From Caryophanales bacterium (GTDB lineage: Bacteria > Bacillota > Bacilli > Exiguobacteriales > Exiguobacteriaceae), in NCBI GenBank assembly GCA_902363455.1, contig CABJAC010000016.1, forward strand, positions 1-14,283: a stretch of DNA of 14,283 nucleotides, read 5' to 3'. The notes beneath the pieces are model-generated. The model was given only the letters and a program-made list of their open reading frames with translations, was not told where the DNA came from and ran no database searches. A program made the translations under genes and the position numbers. How positions within the stretch are numbered: position 1 is the stretch's first letter; every line of letters starts with the position of its first letter. Positions 7,890 to 14,283 of the stretch are shown in pieces.

Positions 7890-8135
7890 AAAAAAAGGCA
7901 ATCCATCCCTCTCCGGTTCTAAAAACCGAAGAGGGACGAATCACCTTGGATCCGCGTTGCCACCCTCATTGCTGGTATTACCAGCCAACTCTAAAGACGC
8001 GATAACGGGCGTACCCGCACCTTGTTCGCAAGGTGTGTGATCCGGCTCGATTCAAAGTATCCTTCTGACTAGTTCACACCACCCACTAGCTCTCTTAACA
8101 GAATAAATGCTTTTACTTGGTCCGTTCATGACATC
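7890..8135 (-). promoter_or_regulatory. Serine T-box riboswitch in the serS leader
   Basis: The leader holds the T-box sequence GGGTGGCAACGCGG (7952-7965). It also has a stem I with AGAGAGC, a distal GTGGGTGGTGTGAAC loop and the AAGTAA/GAA internal-loop motif. The specifier is best read as UCG (8048-8050) in the context GAA-UCG-A, a serine codon. The bulge that binds the tRNA acceptor end is UGGC (7959-7962), complementary to GCCA. A 16-bp terminator stem (7930-7945 with 7897-7912, several G-U pairs) is followed by seven Ts. Uncharged tRNA-Ser would stabilise the antiterminator and let serS be read. The 5' boundary is approximate. Confidence 0.93.
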
Positions 8136-8141
8136 ATTATG
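8136..8141 (-). promoter_or_regulatory. Possible -10 box of serS
   Basis: CATAAT lies just upstream of T-box stem I, in the short gap after dacA. No convincing -35 box stands 17 bases upstream, so this is only the best available candidate. Confidence 0.3.
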
Positions 8142-8150
8142 AGATTAGCT

Positions 8151-9398
8151 TTACTTTACACTATCCCCTTTACGATTGACAAGGGTTGGTTGATGAATTG
8201 CCTGACTGATTTTTTCCGACCAAGCGGAAATTGCGCGTAGCAGACGGGTCTGAAAACTTGCCAGTTCAACGGTTTCAGCACTATAGATGGTTGCTTGCGG
8301 TACTGAAAAACCAGGCAAATATAATCCGTCATCTTCAACTTGCACCGTTCCGATGGCTTCGCCCCGCTTCAACGGTGCCTGCTTTTTCAAAAATTGAAAG
8401 ACCGGTTGATGTTCGTCGGACTGCTCTTTTGATACGGTTACATACAAAGAAGTTTTCGTGACGACATCATAAGAAGATTGTTCGGCACCTTTCATCGGAA
8501 GCACCTGCTTGATTCGTTCACCTTTACCATAATACGTTAAAGGCTCAAAAGAAGAGAATCCGTAATCCAACAGTTTTTTGGTTTCGACAAATCGCGCTTT
8601 ATCTGACGTAGTCCGCATAACGACAGATACGAGTGTCAAGTTACCGCGTGTTGCGACGCTCGCAAAACAGTAACCGGCAAGATCCGTCGTACCAGTCTTC
8701 ATGCCCCGTACTCCCGTGTACGCGTATGGTTGACGCGGCAACATCTTATTGGAATTCTCTACTTTTTCTCCGTTGATTTTAATAAAAGACTGTTTCGTGA
8801 CATCCAGTACGTCTGGATAGTCTCGAATGTAACGGATGACCAAGAGTGAAATATCCATCGCTGTCATCAAGTTTGTACCGGGTAACGTCGCATCTACCGC
8901 GTCTAATCCTGAAGCATTCGCATATTCGGTGTCTTTCATACCGAGTACAACGGCAGTTTCATTCATGTGTTCAACGAATTGTTTTTCGGTTCCCGCCATC
9001 ACTTCAGCTAACAGAACGGCAGCATCATTGGCTGACTTGATGAATGCCGCGTCGTATAACTCCCGAATCGTGTACGTCGTCTTACGAATCGGTAAACGAG
9101 CGATACCTTTTCGTTTTGCCAACTTTAATACTTTCGCACTCGGTTTGACGGTCTGATTCCAAGACAGCTTTTTTTGAGCAATGTGTTGTCGTACGAGATA
9201 CAGTGTCATCAATTTCGTCATTGACGCAGGAGGCAGGGCTAAATCCGCCTGTTCTGCCGATAATACCTTTCCTGTCACCGCATCGACCATTATGTAGGAT
9301 TCTGCTTTAATATGTGGTGCATTTGCATAGCTGGTTACAGGAAATAGACTTGTTGTCAGTAGCAGGACACTCAAGAAGAGTGTGAAAAGACGTTTCAT
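8151..9398 (-). CDS. dacA: D-alanyl-D-alanine carboxypeptidase (PBP5 type)
   Basis: It removes the terminal D-Ala from peptidoglycan pentapeptides on the outer face of the membrane. The 415-residue precursor has a signal peptide (MKRLFTLFLSVLLLTTS..., cleavage likely after ANA at 25-27). The three penicillin-binding motifs are SMTK (59-62, S59 nucleophile), SAN (122-124) and KTG (234-236). A C-terminal beta domain ends in an amphipathic helix (FQTRLLRAISAWSEKISQAIHQ) that should anchor it to the membrane. The ATG has AAGGAG upstream. It has its own promoter after the pdxT terminator. No terminator is evident after it; the serS leader follows at once, so some read-through into the T-box is possible. 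Confidence 0.96.
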   Translation of the reverse strand: MKRLFTLFLSVLLLTTSLFPVTSYANAPHIKAESYIMVDAVTGKVLSAEQADLALPPASMTKLMTLYLVRQHIAQKKLSWNQTVKPSAKVLKLAKRKGIARLPIRKTTYTIRELYDAAFIKSANDAAVLLAEVMAGTEKQFVEHMNETAVVLGMKDTEYANASGLDAVDATLPGTNLMTAMDISLLVIRYIRDYPDVLDVTKQSFIKINGEKVENSNKMLPRQPYAYTGVRGMKTGTTDLAGYCFASVATRGNLTLVSVVMRTTSDKARFVETKKLLDYGFSSFEPLTYYGKGERIKQVLPMKGAEQSSYDVVTKTSLYVTVSKEQSDEHQPVFQFLKKQAPLKRGEAIGTVQVEDDGLYLPGFSVPQATIYSAETVELASFQTRLLRAISAWSEKISQAIHQPTLVNRKGDSVK

Positions 9399-9433
9399 CG
9401 GTCCTCTCCTTTAAAATGATGTTATGTCTTTTT

Positions 9434-9442
9434 AGTGTAGCA
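9434..9442 (-). promoter_or_regulatory. Possible extended -10 promoter of dacA
   Basis: TGCTACACT (9442 down to 9434, minus strand) fits TGN plus a -10 box, 36 bases before the start codon. The expected -35 position falls inside the pdxT terminator stem and matches poorly. Confidence 0.4.
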
Positions 9443-9480
9443 TAAAAAAAGAAACCAACAGTTATAAACTGAGGGTTTCT
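9443..9480 (-). terminator. Terminator of the pdxST operon
   Basis: AGAAACC pairs with GGTTTCT (9474-9480 with 9450-9456) and an inner CAGTT-TAT-AACTG hairpin continues the stem with a small internal mismatch. Seven Ts follow on the minus strand. Confidence 0.8.
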
Positions 9481-9491
9481 CAAAAGCTTCT

Positions 9492-10073
9492 TCAGCCGAC
9501 GGAAATCGCTTGATGTTGTTTGATTTTCTCAAGGAAATATTGATGCATCCGCTGATCGGACGTCAATTCAGGATGAAAAGAGCAGGCAAGATGAAGATCG
9601 GTTTCAACGGCAACAACGGCTCCGGATACTTGTGACAGCACACGTGTCTCGTTTCCGATCTGCTCGACAAACGGCGCCCGGATGAAGATGGCTTCAACAT
9701 CCTGTCCAACCCCTTCAACCGCAAGCATCGTTTCAAAACTGTCGACTTGCCGACCGAACGCATTCCGTCTGACCGTCATCGGAATCGCTTGGAGGTGCGC
9801 CGGTCCTTCACTCAGTTCGCTTGCCAATAAAATCATTCCCGCACACGTTCCGAACATCGGCAGTGTCGTGACTTTGCTCCGCAGGACATCAAGCAATCCG
9901 TACCGGTCAATCAACCGGCGCATCGTCGTGGATTCTCCCCCCGGTAAGACCAATCCATCGATTCCGTCTAAATCGTCTACGGATTTAACAACCACCGTTT
10001 CAACGTCTAATGTCCGCAGGATGTGCTCATGTTCTCGAACTGCTCCCTGAACACCTAGTATGCCGATTACCAT
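9492..10073 (-). CDS. pdxT: Pyridoxal 5'-phosphate synthase glutaminase subunit PdxT
   Basis: PdxT hydrolyses glutamine and channels ammonia to PdxS, with which it forms a 12+12 complex. The 193-residue class I amidotransferase has the oxyanion/glutamine loop PGGES (44-48), nucleophile C77 in GTCAGM, and H167 and E169 in SFHPE. The complete triad predicts an active enzyme. Its ATG lies inside the pdxS coding sequence, overlapping the end by seven bases, so translation is coupled and the two subunits are likely made in balance. Confidence 0.97.
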   Translation of the reverse strand: MVIGILGVQGAVREHEHILRTLDVETVVVKSVDDLDGIDGLVLPGGESTTMRRLIDRYGLLDVLRSKVTTLPMFGTCAGMILLASELSEGPAHLQAIPMTVRRNAFGRQVDSFETMLAVEGVGQDVEAIFIRAPFVEQIGNETRVLSQVSGAVVAVETDLHLACSFHPELTSDQRMHQYFLEKIKQHQAISVG

Positions 10074-10954
10074 CCGCGTGGTGCCATCCGTTCCTCAAAC
10101 GGCATCGACGTCACATCGATTCCTTTCATCGCTGTCCCAAGTCCCTTCGATAGATACGCGATGCGCTCGAAATCATCTTTATAGGTCACCGCTTCAACGA
10201 TGGCTTTCGCCACACGTTCCGGATGCTCTGATTTAAAAATACCTGAGCCGACGAAAACCCCGTCTGCCCCGAGATGCATCATCAATGCCGCATCCGCGGG
10301 AGTTGCAATCCCGCCTGCCGCAAAATTCACGACCGGAAGGCGACCCGCTGCTTGAATCTGTTGCAAGACTTCGTACGGTGCTCCCCACTCTTTTGCACGC
10401 GTCATCACTTCATCCGCCGGTGAGTGAAGAATTTGATTCAATTGAGCTTGAATCTTGCGCATATGCCGGACGGCTTCCACCACGTTGCCGGTTCCCGGTT
10501 CACCTTTTGTCCGGATCATCGCAGCCCCTTCTGCAATCCGTCGCGCCGCTTCGCCTAAATCACGTGCCCCGCAAACAAACGGTACCGTGAAGGCGGATTT
10601 CAATAAATGGTATTCTTCATCCGCCGGTGTCAGTACTTCGCTCTCATCAATGAAGTCTGCTCCCATCGATTCAAGGATCCGCGCTTCAACGATATGTCCG
10701 ATTCGGCATTTCGCCATAACTGGAATCGATACCGCCTGTAAGACCTCTTCTGTAATGAGCGGATCGGCCATCCGGGCGACGCCGCCATCCCGACGAATAT
10801 CGGACGGTACGCGTTCCAGTGCCATGACCGCGACCGCTCCGGCCGCTTCCGCGATTTTAGCTTGTTCCGCGTTGACGACATCCATGATGACGCCGCCCTT
10901 CTGCATTTCCGCCATTCCCCGTTTTACACGATCAGATCCTTGTTGTCGTTCCAT
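10067..10954 (-). CDS. pdxS: Pyridoxal 5'-phosphate synthase lyase subunit PdxS
   Basis: PdxS makes PLP from ribose 5-phosphate, glyceraldehyde 3-phosphate and ammonia from PdxT. From the chosen ATG it is 295 residues, close to 294 in B. subtilis. The barrel carries D25 (MDVVN), K82 ([10 protein letters not shown]) and K150 ([10 protein letters not shown]), corresponding to catalytic D24, K81 and K149 of the B. subtilis protein, and ends with the usual flexible RMAPRGW tail. The open frame could start at a TTG at 10972, but that codon lies within the purine-rich ribosome site GAGGGGG. The ATG at 10954 is correctly spaced. It is first in pdxS-pdxT and divergent from pdxR, which probably controls it. 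Confidence 0.97.
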   Translation of the reverse strand: MERQQGSDRVKRGMAEMQKGGVIMDVVNAEQAKIAEAAGAVAVMALERVPSDIRRDGGVARMADPLITEEVLQAVSIPVMAKCRIGHIVEARILESMGADFIDESEVLTPADEEYHLLKSAFTVPFVCGARDLGEAARRIAEGAAMIRTKGEPGTGNVVEAVRHMRKIQAQLNQILHSPADEVMTRAKEWGAPYEVLQQIQAAGRLPVVNFAAGGIATPADAALMMHLGADGVFVGSGIFKSEHPERVAKAIVEAVTYKDDFERIAYLSKGLGTAMKGIDVTSMPFEERMAPRGW

Positions 10955-11082
10955 CCTCTGTTTCCCCCTCAAAAATAATGGTGTATTTTATCTGTGATAC
11001 GTTCTAGTATATTCTTCATTGACTATTTTAAAAGCATCAGTTTATGATGAATTAACAGGGTCAGTATAAAAGGAGAAATGTT
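10955..11082. promoter_or_regulatory. Divergent control region between pdxS and pdxR
   Basis: These 128 bases hold promoters for both directions. Short GTAT/ATAC half-sites recur at 10983, 10997, 11007 and 11064. ATAC-GTTCTA-GTAT (10997-11010) forms a small inverted repeat, and GTAT at 10983 and 11007 are 24 bases apart. For pdxS a candidate -10 box TATACT (minus strand, about 11008-11013) is present, with only a poor -35. A MocR-type PdxR would be expected to bind here; which repeats it reads is not known. Confidence 0.5.
11019..11048 (+). promoter_or_regulatory. Promoter of pdxR
   Basis: TTGACT (11019-11024), an 18-base spacer and TATGAT (11043-11048) lie 35 bases before the pdxR start codon. 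Confidence 0.65.
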
Positions 11083-12477
11083 ATGGATATGTTATCGTTT
11101 GAATTGATACGGGAAGGCAGTCGACCGCTTTATGAACAGCTGTACCAGCAAATCCGTCAGGAAATCATCGAAGGACGTTTAGCGTACGGGACAAAACTAC
11201 CTTCAAAACGAAAACTCGGTCAATTCTTAAATCTCAGTCAGACGACGATTGAACTGGCGTATCAACAATTGGTTGCAGAAGGATATGTTGAATCGGTTTC
11301 GCGAAAAGGATATTTTGTGCTTGCTTATGAAGAATTGGCTTATGTCAAGACAACGCCTCTGCCAATGAATCAACGGGCAACAGAAAAAACGATTTTACGT
11401 TATGACTTTCATCCAAGCAAAATTGACGGTTCCTCGTTTCCCTTTTCACGATGGCGAAAACATGCAAAAGATGTCATCGATGAACAACATCAGTCGCTTG
11501 TTTCGCTTGGTCATCCACAAGGAGATCTCTCTCTACGCATTGAAATTGCCACTTACCTGTATCATTCCCGTGGTGTGATTTGTTCTCCCGAGCAAATCAT
11601 TATCGGCTCCGGTGTCGAACAGTTATTGCCACAGATTATTTTTTTATTAGGAAAAACGACGACTTACGGGATTGAAGATCCCGGATACCATGCAACCCGA
11701 CTTATTTTAGAGAGTCATGAACGGATGTCGATTCCGATTCCAGTTGACCAAAATGGTTTGACCATTAAGTCACTCATTCAAAGTCCTGTCGATGTCATGT
11801 ATGTTACACCGGCACACCAGTTTCCGTCCGGTAGCATTTTATCCGTCAACCGACGACGTCAGCTTCTGAACTGGGCATCTGAATCGAATACTCGTTTCAT
11901 CATTGAAGACGACTATGACAGTGAATTCCGATATACGGGAAAATCGATTCCTTCTCTGCACAGCATGGACAGTGAACGGGTGATTTACTTGAGTACGTTC
12001 TCAAAATCCCTGATGCCGTCACTTCGTATCGGTTACATGGTGTTGCCCCAATCTTTACTAGAACGATATCAAACGGAATTTCCTTATTACACCTGTAGTG
12101 TATCCCGTTTTGATCAAACGATTTTGACACGTTTTATGAAAGAAGGCGACTTTGAGAAACATTTGAACCGGATGCGAAAGATTTACCGCCGGAAACTGGA
12201 TGTCGTCGTCCATGCGCTGCGCGATATCCCGTTCTTACGATTAACGGGTGAAAGCGCCGGACTTCATGTCGTGTTGTCTGTCTCTAACGGGATGAGTGAA
12301 CAGGAATTGCTCCAACGCGCGAAGGACGCCTCGATTCAAGTGTACGGATTATCGGATTATGCCCGACTCCCGTTATCCACAGCTCATCCACAGGTCGTAC
12401 TTGGATTTGCCAGTTTGACGGAACATCATTTGGAACAGGGGCTTGCCGAACTGATTGCTGCATGGCAATTAAAATAA
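11083..12477 (+). CDS. pdxR: MocR/GntR-family transcriptional regulator, probable PdxR
   Basis: The 464-residue protein joins an N-terminal GntR winged helix (about 8-78; PLYEQLYQQIRQEIIEGRL, then LPSKRKLG and a recognition helix) to a fold-type I aminotransferase-like domain (about 105-460). The latter keeps the PLP-binding features EDDYDSEF (275-282) and STFSKS, with K308 as the likely Schiff-base lysine. In MocR regulators this domain senses PLP or other ligands rather than catalysing transamination. Its divergent position against pdxST is the classic arrangement of PdxR, which activates PLP synthesis genes when PLP is scarce. AGGAG lies seven bases before the ATG. The 3' end of the gene contains DnaA-box sequences. 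It replaces nothing obvious in the B. subtilis order, where no such regulator lies beside pdxST. Confidence 0.9.
   Translation: MDMLSFELIREGSRPLYEQLYQQIRQEIIEGRLAYGTKLPSKRKLGQFLNLSQTTIELAYQQLVAEGYVESVSRKGYFVLAYEELAYVKTTPLPMNQRATEKTILRYDFHPSKIDGSSFPFSRWRKHAKDVIDEQHQSLVSLGHPQGDLSLRIEIATYLYHSRGVICSPEQIIIGSGVEQLLPQIIFLLGKTTTYGIEDPGYHATRLILESHERMSIPIPVDQNGLTIKSLIQSPVDVMYVTPAHQFPSGSILSVNRRRQLLNWASESNTRFIIEDDYDSEFRYTGKSIPSLHSMDSERVIYLSTFSKSLMPSLRIGYMVLPQSLLERYQTEFPYYTCSVSRFDQTILTRFMKEGDFEKHLNRMRKIYRRKLDVVVHALRDIPFLRLTGESAGLHVVLSVSNGMSEQELLQRAKDASIQVYGLSDYARLPLSTAHPQVVLGFASLTEHHLEQGLAELIAAWQLK
12373..12392 (+). promoter_or_regulatory. Pair of DnaA-box-like sites inside the pdxR 3' end
   Basis: TTATCCACA (12373-12381) matches the DnaA box consensus exactly, and TCATCCACA (12384-12392) differs at one base. 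They are in the same orientation, 11 bases apart start to start. Both lie in coding sequence, so chance is possible. Confidence 0.5.
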
Positions 12478-12479
12478 GG

Positions 12480-12500
12480 TTATCCACACACTTATCCACA
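12480..12500 (+). promoter_or_regulatory. Two perfect tandem DnaA boxes between pdxR and guaB
   Basis: TTATCCACA occurs at 12480-12488 and 12492-12500 in the same orientation, 12 bases apart start to start. They begin three bases after the pdxR stop codon and abut the terminator hairpin. Two exact nonamers in 21 noncoding bases is unlikely to be chance; binding by DnaA is an inference. Confidence 0.75.
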
Positions 12501-12537
12501 AAAACACCCTGTGACCGGAATTGGTCGCAGGGTGTTT
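12497..12537. terminator. Terminator of guaB, possibly shared with pdxR
   Basis: AAACACCCTGTGACC (12502-12516) pairs with GGTCGCAGGGTGTTT (12523-12537) through one G-U-type position. On the minus strand five Ts follow, fitting guaB. On the plus strand only three Ts follow, so termination of pdxR would be weaker. Confidence 0.85.
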
Positions 12538-12541
12538 CCAT

Positions 12542-14029
<1,488 letters not shown>

Positions 14030-14050
14030 CTATAAAAGAATATTGATGTT

Positions 14051-14079
14051 ATGGTAACAAGCAGGAGGTGTCATGTCAA
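14051..14079 (-). promoter_or_regulatory. Promoter of guaB
   Basis: The minus strand shows a consensus TTGACA (14074-14079), a 17-base spacer and a weak TACCAT (14051-14056) preceded by TGT, an extended -10. The -35 box lies within the inverted repeat GTCAT-TGAC-ATGAC (14070-14083). No purine riboswitch is visible in the short leader. Confidence 0.65.
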
Positions 14080-14122
14080 TGACTCCACCAATAATCAGAA
14101 CAATCTGAAGTTTCACATAACA

Positions 14123-14155
14123 CAAAAAAGCCGACCTGCAGATGCAGATCGGCTT
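14123..14155 (-). terminator. Terminator of the upstream rRNA operon
   Basis: AAGCCGATCTGCA and TGCAGGTCGGCTT pair with one G-U pair and a two-base loop, followed by six Ts on the minus strand. It begins about 10 bases after the 5S rRNA gene. Confidence 0.92.
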
Positions 14156-14164
14156 CTTCACTTG

Positions 14165-14279
<115 letters not shown>

Positions 14280-14283
14280 CGAC

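Noticed and set aside
7868..7906. Thirteen-codon N-terminal extension of serS
   Set aside because: The upstream ATG lies in the T-box terminator stem and lacks a ribosome site. The ATG at 7867 has an ideal one and matches the family N-terminus.
10955..10972. Six-codon N-terminal extension of pdxS from a TTG
   Set aside because: The TTG overlaps the G-rich ribosome site that serves the ATG at 10954, and PdxS proteins of this group are about 294-295 residues.
10455..10997. Plus-strand reading frame of 180 codons opposite pdxS
   Set aside because: It is antisense to pdxS, gives an Ala/Ser/Arg-rich product with no recognisable domain, and crosses the pdxS promoter region.

Overview
This window looks like an origin-proximal housekeeping segment of a Firmicutes chromosome (order Bacillales). 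Gene content and order follow the Bacillus subtilis rrn-guaB-dacA-pdxST-serS-tRNA-Ser-dck/dgk-tadA-scRNA-dnaX-ebfC-recR-yaaL-rrn segment, read here in reverse. The long Bacillus-type SRP RNA, the serS T-box and the moderate GC content fit. The absence of the sporulation gene bofA after yaaL, and the insertion of a MocR-type regulator next to pdxST, suggest a non-sporulating relative such as Exiguobacterium. The genus is an inference from memory, not a search result.

Layout from right to left, which is the main direction of transcription (minus strand). The right edge holds a 5S rRNA gene and its terminator, the end of one rrn operon. Next come guaB (GMP synthesis) with its own promoter, a small cluster of DnaA-box-like sites and a terminator. 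The pdxS-pdxT pair (pyridoxal 5'-phosphate synthase) is transcribed away from pdxR (plus strand), a GntR/MocR regulator. After it come dacA (cell-wall carboxypeptidase), serS under a serine T-box riboswitch, and a cluster of three tRNA-Ser genes: two identical UGA genes and one CGA gene. A DinB-family gene follows. Its terminator is shared with the convergent plus-strand pair dgk-dck (deoxynucleoside salvage kinases). Then come tadA, the SRP RNA gene whose promoter overlaps the tadA stop codon, and the operon dnaX-ebfC-recR-yaaL (clamp loading, nucleoid association, recombination repair). The left edge holds the tandem promoters and leader of a second rrn operon whose 16S gene lies outside the window.

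Functionally the region combines translation (rRNA, tRNA-Ser, SerRS, TadA, SRP RNA), nucleotide supply (GuaB, Dgk, Dck), DNA replication and repair (DnaX, RecR, EbfC), vitamin B6 synthesis and wall maturation. I see no mobile element, CRISPR array, phage gene or defence system. The observations most worth a second look are regulatory. The serS T-box specifier and acceptor-end bulge both match the tRNA-Ser(CGA) gene encoded just downstream, but not the neighbouring tRNA-Ser(UGA) genes, which carry an unusual U73. Two closely spaced pairs of DnaA boxes lie at the pdxR/guaB junction. The SRP RNA precursor has complementary ends.
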